A stretch of DNA of 64,000 bases from contig CM064426.1 in the NCBI GenBank assembly GCA_032690845.1, forward strand, positions 44,966,508 to 45,030,507. Direction: 5' to 3'. Both the position numbers and the translations under genes were made by a program. How positions within the stretch are numbered: position 1 is the stretch's first letter; every line of letters begins with the position of its first letter. Under the pieces are notes generated by a model that made no database searches, was not told the DNA's origin, and worked only from the letters and a program-made list of their open reading frames with translations. Of this stretch, positions 32,908 through 44,639 are shown one piece after another. The stretch comes from Eleusine coracana subsp. coracana. Its lineage: Eukaryota; Streptophyta; Magnoliopsida; Poales; Poaceae.

Positions 32908-34200
32908 TCATGTGGGTCTCAATCCCATATCCTTCGATGCATTATCTATGACAATGCGCGATAATCCCTTAGTAAAGGGATCTGCCAGGTTTTTAGCTGT
33001 TTCAATGTATTCCACAGCTATAACACCGGAGCTCCTTTGTTTCCTGACAGACTTCAGTCTGCGCTTCACATGTTTGCTAGACTTCATGTTATCCTTACTG
33101 CTAGTCACCTTCCTGATAACTGTTTGATTATCACAGTTCCTGAGAATATCAGGGATTGGTTTTTCAACCATCGACAGGTCCATTAAAAGTTCTCTCAACC
33201 ACTCTGCCTCGGTGGCAAATGTTTCCACAGCAGTGAGCTCTGCCTCCATGATTGATTTAGTCAAAATTGTTTGCTTGCACAATCTCCATGAGACAGCACC
33301 GCCACCAAGTGTGAATAGGTATCCACTAGTGGCCTTTAGCTCGTCAACATCTGTTATCCAGTTTGAATCACTATATCCTTCAAGTATACCAGGATACCCT
33401 GAATAGTGAATTCCATAACTCATTGTGCCCTTTAGATAGAGTAAGACTCGGTCAATACCACGCCAATGATCATCTCCTGGATTAGAGTTAAACTAGCTCA
33501 ATTTGCTAATGGCAAATGAGATGTCAGTACGAGTTGCACTAGCAAGGTACATCAGTGAGCCAACAATTTGAGAGTATCGTAGTTGATCCTTTCCTAGTCC
33601 TTTATTCTTTCGAAGTATTAGACTAGGATCATACGGGGTTTGAGAAGGTTTACTTTCCAAGTAGCCAAAGCGATTCAAGACCTTCTCAACATAATGGGAT
33701 TGCATAAGAGTAATCCCATCATCACCCTTTTTAAGTTTAATATTAAGGATCACATCTGCTTCTCCCAAATCCTTCATGTCAAAATTTTGGATAAGAATGA
33801 TTTTACATCATTTATCTCATCGATACTAGTCCCAAAAGTTAGTATGTCATTGACATACAAACATAGTATAATTCCTTTACCCCCACCATAGCGGTAGTAC
33901 ATGTAGGTGTCAGCCTCATTTACAGCGAACCCAGCAGATGTTAAAGTTTTGTCAAACTTCTCATGCCATTGCTTCGGTGCTTGCTTTAGGCCATACAAGG
34001 ACTTAAGTAGCCTACACACCTTGTCCTCTTGTCCAAGCACTACAAATCCATCTGGCTGATCTATGTAGATTTCCTCATCCAACTCTCCATTAAGGAAAGT
34101 TGTCTTCACATCCATCTGATGGACTAGAAGACCATGTGAGGCAGCCAATGGTACCAATACTCGGATGGTGGTTAATTTAGCAACGGGTAAGTAAGTATCA
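32908..34200 (-). pseudogene. Copia reverse transcriptase and RNase H
   Basis: RT sequence (33774-34157) has QMDVKTTFLNGEL, SLYGLKQAPKQWHEKF and the catalytic box as YVND, where copia enzymes have YVDD; the first catalytic aspartate is thus lost. RT continues at 33493-33777 in another frame. RNase H (32908-33423) keeps YSDSNW, EAELTA and CDNQTVI acidic positions and the ADPFTKGL end. The stretch 32362-32907 is the 3' non-coding part of the element. Frameshifts and stops separate the pieces. Confidence 0.85.
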
Positions 34201-34397
34201 AAATAATTATCGCCTTCTTTTTGTGTATATCACTTAGCTACAAGCCTTGCCTTATACTTTTGAATGGTACCATTAGGCCTGAGCTTTTTCTTGAGTACCT
34301 ACTTACAACCAACTGGTTTGCAGCCAATTGATCAATCAGTTACTTCCCATGTTCCATTGGAGATGATGGAGTCCATCTCTTTATGGACTACATCCTT

Positions 34398-35394
34398 CTA
34401 GTATTCTGCATCAGGCGATGCATACGCCTCTGAGATGGATGTGGGAGTATCATCAACAAGGTATATAGTGAAGTCATCATCAAAGGATTTTGCAACCCTT
34501 TGCCTCTTGCTCCTACAAGGAGCTACTTCACTATCATCGACGTCGCTCTCATGTGGATGTTTCAGTAGAGTTGAAGGTTTCAGAGTTAAATCAATAGAAG
34601 AACTATGTACAAAGTATGTATCTTTCATAGGAAAAATTTTCTCAAAGAAAGTTACATCACGAGACTCTAAGAGTGAATCAACTAAGACATCATGCGTTTT
34701 AGACCTTATCACCAAAAATTTATATGCTGTGTTGTAGTACGCATATCCTAGAAAGACACAATCAACCGTTTTGGGTCCAAGTTTGCGTCTTATTTATTGG
34801 TATACTAACCATGGCCAAACAGCCCCATGTACGCAAATATGAGAGTGAGGGTTTTATTCCTTTCCATCCTTCATACAGAGTGAGATCACTATTCTTAGTG
34901 GGAACTCTATTCAGAAAGTAACACGCTATCAAGACAGCCTCCTCCCCACCATGCCTTAGGTAAACCAGAAGTTCTAACATGGCATTCGACAAGTCCATCA
35001 ATGTTTGGCTCTTTCTTTCAGCAACACCATTAGATTGTGGTGAGTAGGGAGGTGTTCGTTCATGAATAATTCTATTCTCCAAACAAAAAAGATCAAACTC
35101 ATTTGAAAAATACTCTCCTCCACGTTCAGATCTAACACGCTTTATTTTCCTTTCCAGTTGATTTTCTACCTCAGCCTCGTAGGTCTTAAAACATTCAAAC
35201 GCCTTATCCTTAGTTCTTAGTAGATACATATAATAGTACCTAGTTGCATCATCAATTAAAGTCATAAAGTACCTTTTACCTCCTTTTGTAAACACACCAT
35301 TCATCTTATAGAGATCAGAATGTATGAGTTCTAATAGTGTTGAGTTTCTCTCATCTATAGCTTTATGAGGCTTACGAGGTTGCTTTGCTTGCAC
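34398..35394 (-). pseudogene. Copia integrase and linker to reverse transcriptase
   Basis: 34762-35394 carries the integrase core: LELIHSDLY with the first aspartate, RSERGGEYF where RSDRGGEYF is usual (second catalytic aspartate changed to glutamate), and NGVAERK with the glutamate. YFLNRVPTK and GCLAMV follow as in the family. 34398-34715 is the variable acidic linker before the reverse transcriptase. Frames are interrupted near 34735. Confidence 0.8.
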
Positions 35395-36026
35395 ACACGC
35401 TTGACACTTAGAACCTTTGAGAACAAAGAACTTAGGAATTTACAAAAATCAGAAAGGAAAAAGTGGAACAAGCCTCCACTATCATAGCCTTTACCAATGA
35501 ATTGGCCAAACCTCAAAGTGACTACTTTATTTGACTTAAATACCAGCTTGAATTCAACTTGATAGAGAAGGGATCTAGTAACGAGGTTCTTGTTTATTGA
35601 GAGGGTTGGTTGCATGTTCTTCAGCTGCATGATCTTTCCTAAAGTGAACTTCAGATCAACCGAACCAACACCAAAAATAGTAGCATGTGAGCCGTTCCTT
35701 ATCATGGCAGATGAACCTCGTATCACCTGGTAAGAAGAGAACATAGAGATATCAACACAAACATGAATATTGACTGTTGTATCTATTCACCAATCATTAG
35801 ATTGATATACAAAAAATATACTAGGTATATTACCATACCCAGATACTCCACCGAACTCACCAATAGTCACGTTAGCAGCCTTCTGCCCTTGCTAGATTTT
35901 ATTGCCTTTGCAGTTGCGACACTTCTTGGCAAAATGCCCATTTTCGCCACACATAAAGCAGACAATCTCATCCATGTTCATCCTCTTCTTCTTGAATTGA
36001 GTAGCCTGAATAGCCTTTCGTTTTCC
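35355..36026 (-). pseudogene. Copia gag zinc knuckle, protease and GAG-pre-integrase region
   Basis: Downstream of the gypsy insertion, the frame from about 36026 reads a basic stretch and a CCHC zinc knuckle CFMCGENGHFAKKC (35930-35975). Then a degraded protease-like segment follows (MIRNGSHATIFGVG, about 35690) and a GAG-pre-integrase-like part that is frameshifted before 35394. The frame above 36031 in the 94-residue ORF is gypsy LTR, not copia. Confidence 0.65.
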
Positions 36027-36031
36027 CTTCT

Positions 36032-36953
36032 TGACGTGGACAAGGGTTCTCGATCTTCCGAAAGGTTCTGGATACGTTGATTTGGTCGGAGGCGACACAT
36101 ACATCGATCCGGCTTCAGAACAACACGTTCTAAACCCCGCAATCACAGCACGACGTCTCCTCTGGTTATCAACCATCCTAACATGATTGACCTCGCCAAG
36201 AAGGCTAATCCCTGTCTGTGAATCAAGAACAGAAGCAAGAACAAAGAAGAATGCAACACAATTGTAGATGTATTACGAATCTCACCAAGTTGGGGTCTCA
36301 CAAACCGTGATGACGGTGAAACTGTTATGAACAGAATAATCTAATCAAAACCTGAACCCTAATGGTGTGGTGGCGGCTGTATATGAAGACCCTAGGGTCA
36401 TGCAAGACCCTCTGGACGCGCCCCTAATTGGGCTCAACTAGATACAAAGCCCAAAGGCCAAAAATAGGCGACGCAGCACCAAAATAGATTCTAGACTCTC
36501 TATTGTTTCGATAATTCCCGATGACTCCGGATGAATTTTGACATGAGACCGGCAGAATTGGAAAGGTCTTCTTCTTATCTTTCCGTGCATATGTAGAACG
36601 TCCAAATCCGAGTCAGTATGCGTCCTGAGCATCCGTTTTAGTGCAGACTGGTCCTGAGCCCCAAAACAAATTCGAAGTCGGTTTTGGTTGGGCCTCCACC
36701 TTGGCTTCCATGTCTTTGCTGGTCCTCCACGTCTCCAAGTCCTTCTCCCATCATCTCCTGGTCCTCTCCATGGTTCCTAATTACAATATAATCATTAGGT
36801 AGCAAATCATTCTCAAAAGTGACATATAATAAAGAACGTAGGAACGAGCTCACCTCTAAATTTAGTTGTCGTGCACAAGCTCTAGTCATTGGACCTTGTA
36901 AGTCCAGAATTAGAGGAGTGTTACATGTATCCTTAGGAGTGATGTCCTCATCA
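36032..36953 (-). repeat. 3' LTR of the nested gypsy element
   Basis: On the minus strand it begins TGATGAGGACATCAC after the purine tract GAGAGGGGGAGGA (rc of 36954-36966) and ends TGTCCACGTCA. 922 bp, same length as its partner. Confidence 0.9.
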
Positions 36954-36964
36954 TCCTCCCCCTC

Positions 36965-38039
36965 TCAAAGTGGAGTCGTCCTCGACTCAAGCTCATCCTC
37001 TTCTCTCAAGTTTGGTTTCGAATCTGAAATGTTAAAAGTAGGACTAACCCCGAACTCGGGAGGCAACTCAAGTTTGTATGCATTATCATTAATCTTCTCA
37101 ATTATTTTGAAAGGACCATCAGCTCTAGGCATTAATTTAGACTTTCTCAAATCTAGAAATCTATCCTTTCTCAAGTGTAACCATACTAAATCTCCTACAT
37201 CAAGTTTTACTTCTTTTCTACCTTTACTACCAGCAATTTTATACTTATCATTCATCTTTTCAATGCTAAGTCTAGTGGTCTCATGCATTTGCAAAATAAA
37301 TTCAGCACGCTCCTTAGCATCAACATAAATTCTCTCATGAATAGGTAGAGGAAGTATATCAAGTGGAGTACGTGGATCAAAACTATACACTACCTTGAAG
37401 GGACCTACCTTGGTGGTAGAATATGTTGCCCGATTATATGCAAACTCAACATGAGGCAAACATTCTTCCCATTGCTTCAAATTTTTCTTCAAAATAGCTC
37501 TCAACATAGTACCCAAAGTGCAGTTCACCACCTCAGTTTGTCCATCAGTTTGTGGGTGACAAGTTGTAGAAAACAACAACTTTGTACCCAACTTATTCCA
37601 AAGCGTGCGCCAAAAGTGACTCAAGAATTTTGCATCATGATCTGAAACAATAGTAGAAGGCATACCATGCAAACGTACAATTTCTTTGAAAAAGAGATCA
37701 GTAATATAACTAGCATCATTAGTCTTATGACATGGTATAAAGTGTGCCACCTTAGAAAATCTATCCACAACAACAAAAATACTATCACTCCCCCTCTTAG
37801 TCCTAGGCAGTCCTAAAACAATGTCCATAGAAATATCCACCCAAGGAATAGAAGGAACAGGAAGTGGCATGTATAAACCATGTGGATTCAAGCAAGACTT
37901 AGCTTTTTGACACGTAGTGCAGCGAGCAACAAAGCGCTCAACATCTTTCCTCATCCTTGGCCAAAAGAAGTGTATGGCCAAAATATCCTCCGTCTTCTTG
38001 GCACCAAAATAACCCATCAATCCACCTCCATGCGCCTCC
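36965..38039 (-). pseudogene. Integrase of the nested gypsy element
   Basis: The frame holds the second half of the zinc-binding region (CTTC), then the core with catalytic D (DISMDIVLG), D (IVSDHDAKF) and E (GQTEVVN), then a GPY/F-type module (GPFKIIEKINDNAYKLELP) and an acidic tail; no chromodomain is seen. The zinc-finger HGGGLMGYFG has Tyr where the second His is usual, and a TAG (about 38040) precedes the EAHGGGLMG segment. About 351 residues remain open after it. Confidence 0.85.
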
Positions 38040-38040
38040 T

Positions 38041-38592
38041 ATAACAACAAAAGATGAACAGAACCAACTGGAATGCATAGGTGGTTAGCTCTAAACAAGA
38101 ATCCATCAGTCAACACAAATTTGTTCCATGCACGACCTTCTTTACAATGCAGCAATACATCCTTAAAATCAACATCAGCAACATATTGTTCTTTAATTGC
38201 CTCAAGTCCAAAAATTCTACAATCAAGTTGAGACAATAAAGTATAGCGCCTAGATAAAGCATCAGCGATCACATTATCCTTCCCTTTCTTATGTTTAATA
38301 ATGTAAGGAAAAGACTCAATAAACTCAATCCATTTAGCATGTCTACGGTTCAAATTACATTGAGAACGAATATACTTAAGTGATTCATGATCAGAATAAA
38401 TAACAAATTCTTTGGGCAACAAATAATGACGCCACGTCTCTAAAGAACGTACAAGTGCATACAATTTCTTATCATACGTGGAGTAATTCAAAACAGGCCC
38501 AGTAATTTTCTCACTAAAGTATGCAACAGGTTTACTATCTTGCATCAAAACACCACCAAACTTGTCATTGTATCTTCTTAGTCTCCTCAGGG
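38041..38592 (-). pseudogene. RNase H of the nested gypsy element
   Basis: Reads FGGVLMQDSKPVAYFSEKI, ALVRSLETWRHYLL, IYSDHESLKYI and IADALSRR, the usual gypsy RNase H sequence, followed by the tether to integrase. The frame continues from a different one than the protein before it: the junction at about 38575-38600 joins the end of the protease-RT linker directly to RNase H. Confidence 0.85.
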
Positions 38593-39167
38593 TTGGTCCT
38601 ATAAGCAGCACGGTATGGCAAATTAGCACCCGGAATCAAATCAATTTGATGCTCAATCCCTCTCAAAGGTGGCAATCCCGGGGGTATCTCAGCTAGAAAA
38701 ACATCCTCATACTCCTGCAAAAGGTTAGTGATAGCAGGAGGCAAAGCACTAGAAGCAATATCATCAAGCGAAAACAAAGCTTGTTTGCATATCAAAGCAT
38801 AGCAAATATCATCATTATCAGAAATTTCAGCAAGCTCAGATTTTGTTGCAAGACATGAACGACCTTGTAATTTAATTCCAGCACCCTTAGAACTTGAAGA
38901 ATCATTAACATTACTAGGTGTAGAATCAGAATTAATAGGTTGTTGAATTTCAGGACCTTTATTTTTCAAACTAGCAGCTCTTTTTAAATCAGCTTGTACA
39001 ATTTTTGTAGGGGTCATTGGTAACAAAGTAATTTTAGTTCCTTTATGCATAAAAGTGTACTTATTACTTCTACTATGGTGTACAACATCATTATCAAATT
39101 CCCAAGGTCTACCCAGTAAAAGTGAACATGCTTGCATGGGTACGACATCACAATCAACAAACTCCAC
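38575..39167 (-). pseudogene. Protease-RT linker and first residues of reverse transcriptase
   Basis: Includes CSLLLGRPWEFD (end of the protease), an EYEDVFLAEIPPGLPPLRGIEHQIDLIPG segment and YRTNPEETKKIQ, which normally leads into the RT palm. At that point the sequence changes to RNase H, so the whole RT catalytic core with its YxDD box is absent. Confidence 0.85.
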
Positions 39168-39236
39168 ATAAGAACCAATGGAAAAAGGAACTCTGCAAGT
39201 TTGTATTACCTTAGCTTTTCCAGAGTCGTTTAACCA

Positions 39237-39707
39237 CTAAATGCAGTACGGATGTGAATGTGGGCGTGTGGTCAAAGCAAGTTTGTTGACCACATCAGAA
39301 CTCACCAAGTTATTGCAGCTCCCTCTATCAATGATGACACGTGCTCGGTGGTTCTTGATGATGAAGAAAATCTGAAACAAGTTGTGGCGCTGCATCGTCT
39401 CGAGCTGATGAATTTGTGTGCCAAGGACACGCTGAATAATAATGTTCATGTATCCCGTGGTGTCTCCACCTCCTAGGACGAGGTCACCACTGGTGGCAGC
39501 AACGTCCTCCTCCTCATCCTCCACATCGGAGGTGTTCATGTAACTGCCATTGTATGTTGCCACATATGCCCGCCTACTTGGACAATCTTTCTGCACATGA
39601 CCAAGTCCATGGTAGCGGTGGCACTGAATCCCTGTAGTGCGCCCCATTGAAGCAACAGAGGAGGCACTACTAGCTGGTACCTGCGCAGAATTTTTACCTG
39701 AGCGCAA
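39237..39707 (-). pseudogene. Gag zinc knuckle and protease of the nested gypsy element
   Basis: CHRYHGLGHVQKDC is a zinc knuckle with Tyr at the second Cys position. The protease active-site region reads IIDRGSCNNLVSSD (D-R-G in place of D-S/T-G). A frame break separates this from 39167. The stretch 39708-40182 continues gag in broken frames. Confidence 0.7.
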
Positions 39708-40182
39708 AGAAGGTGCAGGGCCTGATCTTGGTGTTGCAGAAACAATACTGGTTCCCTTGGCAACTGCTAGTGGGGGCGGCCGAATAAATGGCTTGGGCAG
39801 CCCCGAAGTCCCCGTCGGCCGCAGAGAGTAGAAGTTTTTGGACTTGCTGTACTCCTCAAAAGCCTAGAAAAGTCCCTATGATTCTTTCTCTACAAACATA
39901 GCATACTAGAAACACTGGTTGAGGGTATAAAATTCTTTATAATCAAGGATGTCCTGAATTTCTTTTCTCAAACCAGAATAAAAGCGACAAATCTGATCCT
40001 CTACTTTTTCAACTACAGCACAACGAATCAAACCCTTCTGAAGCTCACTAAAGTACTCCTAAATAGTTTTATCTCCTTGTTCTAAATGCTGCAGTTTATT
40101 ACGAATCTCTCTATAAAAAGGAGGAACAAAACGATCACGCATTGCTACCTTAAGTTCTTTCTACGTAGTAGGCAAATCAGTT

Positions 40183-40788
40183 TCAGCAGCTAGACCACTC
40201 ACTAGTGGCTTGTCTAACTCTATGTTGTTCAGGAACAAGGTGGGCATTAAATTTTTGTTCTAGAGTCATCTCCCAATCAAGATAAACATCACTATCATAC
40301 TGACCCAAAAATGATAGAATTGAAAACTTAATTTTAGCATACGGGTGATCTGGAGCATAGTTACCATGTGGACGACAATTGTAGTTATGGAAACCACCCA
40401 TACCATGAGTATTATGTTGCAAACGACGTTGTAATCTTGCGGTCCCTGTAGCTGACCTATCCACGGTGCCATCAGCCTTATACACCGTGTCTTCATCATG
40501 GACGTCTTTAATGTTATTATTGTTGTTATTGGTGTTCGTATCGTTGGTTTTGGGAGCGGTCTCCAATGCGACAACCTGATCGGTTAACTTAGAGACCCGC
40601 TTCTCCAACCGCTCGATGCTTTCTCCAATGTGAAGCTTGCTGACCACATCAGTAACGACTCTGGTGATCGTCTCTGCCAAATCACTTTGAGCAGCCTGCA
40701 AAGCCTTCTGGAGCTGCTCTTGGCTCACGCACTCAGCAAATTGTGAGGGTGAAGCCATCTCTCCGTCGTCACTTCTTGCCATCACAAA
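40183..40788 (-). pseudogene. Gag of the nested gypsy element, N-terminal part
   Basis: The frame from about ATG 40782 has a coiled N-terminus (LQKALQAAQSDLAETI), an asparagine run, and the gag core start ILSFLGQYDSDVYLDWEMTLEQKF, typical of plant gypsy gag. It ends in a stop at 40183; gag continues in another frame. Confidence 0.7.
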
Positions 40789-40806
40789 CACCAAAACAAG
40801 AAACAA

Positions 40807-42021
40807 ACAGTGAAAGTTATCCCAACAAAACAGCTAAGCAGTGGTGCCTCTCAACACAACAAAAGGAAACTCCTTACAAAGCTCTTGCAAAGTTCTAAAA
40901 AGCAAAGCAAAGGATACCAGGGAGGTGTGTTTCATGATTGCAAGGGTCACAAAATAACCTATGTGCTATCCAGAAGAAATATGTAGAGCTAGGAAAGGCC
41001 AAATATATATATGTGAGTGGCACACAAATCAAAAACAGATACTAAAGTTGAATAAGTGCCCAAGTAACTTGTCCCTAGTTGCTGATCTAAGTATGTTCTA
41101 GAACAGTAGTGATAGCAAAACAGAAACAAGGAGACAAAGGCATATAGGCGATAACAGGGGGCTAAGTGTAAAACAGCCAAATCCAGAAATTTCAGGGGGC
41201 TAGATGTAGCACTAGTAGAAATCTCAAATTTCTTTTTTTTTGATTTTATTTTTTTGATATTTTTCTCCAACTCACTAACAATGGGGAAGAATCACAGAAA
41301 ATTTCAGCTCAAATAGAGGTAGGATGTGGCCTACAGAAAATCTTGAAGTTGCAGAAAACGTCGGATTTAAACTTGAATGAATTTTTTCTTTATCTTCCCA
41401 ATTTTTTTGAATTTTTTGACGAGGGCACACAGGGTGTAGCCTAGTTTGGGTATGCTCAACTTTGAGTCAAGAATCTCCTGTAAAACTTTAAGCCAAAATG
41501 GACAATCGGGCAAAAAGTTATGCCTGTTTTACCGAAGGGGGGGGGTCGAAGTCGGTTTTCCATAAACCCAAGGCGAAACCCGAGTCGGGTTTGGGGTTGG
41601 GTAGGATTTTTTTTTTGGCGGCGTGGAGGCAGCGGAAAGTGGAATTTGTGGGGATTGGTCTGGGGTGTTGACAGTGTATTTAGGATGGGATTAGGGTGGG
41701 AATAGGCCAGGTGTGTCAATCAATCAACCCTAGCACAAAAAGCCAACAAAACAGAGGATGGTGAAGGGGATGGCAGCTAGGGTTGCAAGGGAAACACTAC
41801 TAACGACAAAAACACAAACTAAACAAGCGACTAAACAAGAACTAGGGCACAAACTCAACACTACAGACTCTAAAATTGAAATATGCAAAGGCTAAACACG
41901 TGGTTATGGGCGGAGGGGAAATTGTTTTTGGGCTTTTCTGTGGACGATAGGACAAACACAAAACAAAATTAACTAAGGGTAGTGTGAACCTGATGGCGCA
42001 CCTGAAGCTCTGATTACTACT
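40807..42021 (-). mobile_element. 5' untranslated region and primer site of the nested gypsy element
   Basis: No coding sequence is supported. Immediately inside the 5' LTR, the minus strand reads AGTAATCAGAGC (42010-42021 in plus coordinates), resembling the initiator-Met primer site TGGTATCAGAGC. A G-run at about 41537-41546 and T/A runs make short spurious ORFs. Confidence 0.5.
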
Positions 42022-42943
42022 TGATGTGGACAAGGGTTCCCGATCTTCCAAAAGGTTCTAGATACGTTGATTTGGTCGGAGGCGACACACAAATCGATCC
42101 GGCTTCAGAACAGCACGTTCTAAACCCCGCAATCGCAGCACGGCGTTTCCTCTGGTTATCAACCATCCTAAAATGATTGACCTCATCGAGAAGGCTAATC
42201 CCTGCCTGCGAATCAACAACACAAGCAAGAACAAAGAAGAATGCAACACAATTGCAGATGTATTATGAATCTCACAAAGTTGGGGTCTCACAAACCGTGA
42301 TGACGGTGAAACTGTTATGAACAGAATAATCTAAGCAAAACCTGAACCCTAATGGTGCAGTGGCGGCTGTATATGAAGACCCTAGGGTCATGCAAGACCC
42401 TCTGGATGCACCCCTAATTGGGCTCAACTAGATATAAAGCCCAAAAGCCAAAAATAGGCGACACAGCACCGAAACAGATTCTGGACCCTCTCTTGTTTCG
42501 TCTATTCCTGATGACTCCTGATGAATTTTGACATGATAATTGCAGCATTGGAAAGATCTTCTTCTTATCTTTCCATGCATATGTAGAACGTCCAAATCTG
42601 AGTCCGTATGCGTCATGGGCATCCATTTTAGTGCAGACTGGTCCTGAGCCCCGAAACAGATTTGAAGTCGGTTTTGGTTGGGCCTCCACCTTGGCTTCCA
42701 CGTCCTTGCTGGTCCTCCACGTCTCCAAGTCCTTCTCCCATCATCTCTTGATCCTCTCCATGGTTCCTAATTATAATATAATCATTAGGTAGCAAACCAT
42801 TCTCAAAAGTGACATATAATGAAGAACGTAGGAACGAGCTCACCTCTAAATTTAGTCGTCATGCACGAGCTCTAGTCATTGGACCTTGCAAGTATAGAAT
42901 TGGAGGACTATTGCATGTATCCTTAGGAGTGATGTCCTCATCA
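42022..42943 (-). repeat. 5' LTR of the nested gypsy element
   Basis: 922 bp, begins TGATGAGGACATCAC and ends TGTCCACATCA on the minus strand. It matches 36032-36953 with only scattered changes. The flank CTTCT at 42944 equals the one at 36027. Confidence 0.9.
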
Positions 42944-43548
42944 CTTCTGGTTCTTCTTTCCAGCGTGTTACATCACATTGGCGCTGGACTGACCTTCAGG
43001 TGCTCTCGTGATCCATCTTTTGCCTGAGCCTTCTCTTTAACATCAAGACTTGCCAACGAAAACTCGATGGAGATGTTGTGTCTTTTGTGTTTCAGAGATG
43101 TGGAATAGCTCCTCCGAGATGAAGGTGACTTGGCAATAATGGCCCCAACCACAAACTTGTCTGGCAATTTGCAACCAAGCTGATCGAGCTCCCTCACAAT
43201 GAGTTGGAGTTCATGGGCCTGCTCGACGACAGAACGGTTGTCAACCATTCTAAAGTCATGGTACTGCTCCATGACATTCAGCTCGTGCCTAGCATCCGAG
43301 GCCGAGAACTTGTGTTCAAGTGCCTCCCAAAGTTCAACATCATTCTTGGTGTGCATATACACATCGCACAACTGGTCAAAGAGAACACTAAGGATGCATC
43401 TGATGAAAATCGACATGGCTGTAGAGAACTCCTGCATCTCTTTTTTGGAACTGAGAGGTAATATGGGAGGGTTCCCCATGACACAAAACACGCCCATAGC
43501 CGAGAGCCTAACTAGACTCTCGTTTGCCATCTCTTGAAGTTCACTCAC
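42944..43548 (-). pseudogene. Copia gag, N-terminal part
   Basis: The frame reads a UBN2-type copia gag: LFDQLCDVYMHTKNDVELWEALEHKF, MEQYHDFRMVDNRSVVEQAHELQLIVREL and LPDKFVVGAIIAKSP, then a basic serine-rich part. The end runs into the gypsy target duplication and continues on the other side at 36031. The start near 43548 lies next to the 5' LTR. Confidence 0.8.
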
Positions 43549-43582
43549 TAGCCATCACTAAACGCCTATCAGGTTTTTGGAT

Positions 43583-44597
43583 TGTTGGAAATAACAGCAG
43601 TTTAGTGATGATAAGTCTAATTCTTGTGAGTACAAATATTAGAGAAATTACACATAATCTAGGCATGCAAGACATCATGAAGGCTCCTATCTCAATTACG
43701 TGTACTACTAGATCATTAGACATAAACAGGGAACACACACTAATCGTAGCGACTAGCAAAAACCTAGGAACAAGGCCTAAATCACTCGATCTAATCATGG
43801 AGAAGATGTTGAAGGGTGACTTAGAGGGAAGCGCTCTGGCAATGGTCGTTGTAGAGTCTGATCCATCAATAAGGAAAGCAATGCAGATGTAGGCGATTGA
43901 TCGACGAAAAGGATGCGGATCAGATCACCAACGAGCAATCATGATGACGCTTCCAAAAAACCTGATACATCTCCTACCCCATGAAAGGAAACGAGGAGAT
44001 GTAGGCTTCGGAGACCTCCTCTCCTAGCACCGATGGCACGTCGGCGGCGGGATGGGGAAGATGATGCAGCAGCACAGTAGCAAATGGTGAGAGAGGCCAA
44101 AAAAAATGTTTGTCTGTAGAGGTGGTGTCTCATCATATATAGACACAACGATAAAACACTTATGGTGATTAATTCGAAATTAAGTAGACATGTTAATCAC
44201 CATTAAGAGAGATTAATTGCTTACCATATTTGGTCAGTGCAATTATCTCTTGCATAACAAATAATCTATGTAGCCAAAGGAAGCTGCGATCCTGCACACA
44301 CAAGGATCGGATTTTGCCGGACCCTTCATGCGCATGTCATGTCCGCGCCCTTCGGCCCGGCCCGGCCCAGTGAGGCGAGTCGTGGCATGGCATGGTGAGG
44401 CGACGGAGCATGTGTGTGTTCTTCCTCTTCTCTCGTACTAGTTCAAGTAGGTGGAAACAACTCAAATATTTAAGTTGTTCTTCTCCTCCCTAGACTAGCA
44501 GTATGGGACTAAATTGCCCCACCATGTCATGCATGTGCAGAAGAGCCTTTGGGATTTATTGGAATTATTAATTTGGGCTACAGCCCAAAACTTCTAA
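43583..44597 (-). repeat. Copia 5' LTR
   Basis: Partner of 31366-32361, about 1015 bp; ends TTCCAACA on the minus strand at 43583. The outer edge is degraded (CTTCTAAT in place of CTTCTAACA), so the border is uncertain by a few bases. Confidence 0.75.
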
Positions 44598-44639
44598 TGT
44601 CAACCATGCAAGAAACTTTCGATCTTGCCATGGTTTTCA

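Larger units (their letters stand above)
36032..42943 (-). mobile_element. Nested Ty3/gypsy element, minus strand, complete at both ends
   Basis: Two LTRs of 922 bp each (36032-36953, 42022-42943) and perfect CTTCT duplications at 36027-36031 and 42944-42948. Inside, on the minus strand, are gag, a zinc knuckle, protease, RNase H and integrase, but the central RT is deleted. It is inserted in the copia gag. Equal LTR length and high visible similarity indicate a fairly recent insertion relative to its host. Confidence 0.92.
31366..44597 (-). mobile_element. Copia retrotransposon, minus strand, split by a nested gypsy element
   Basis: LTRs at 31366-32361 and 43583-44597 enclose gag, zinc knuckle, integrase, reverse transcriptase and RNase H in copia order on the minus strand. 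The gypsy element at 36032-42943 interrupts the frame between gag and the zinc knuckle. Without it (6912 bp plus 5 bp duplication) the element is about 6.3 kb. Reading frames are broken and key residues are changed, so it is inactive. Confidence 0.85.
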
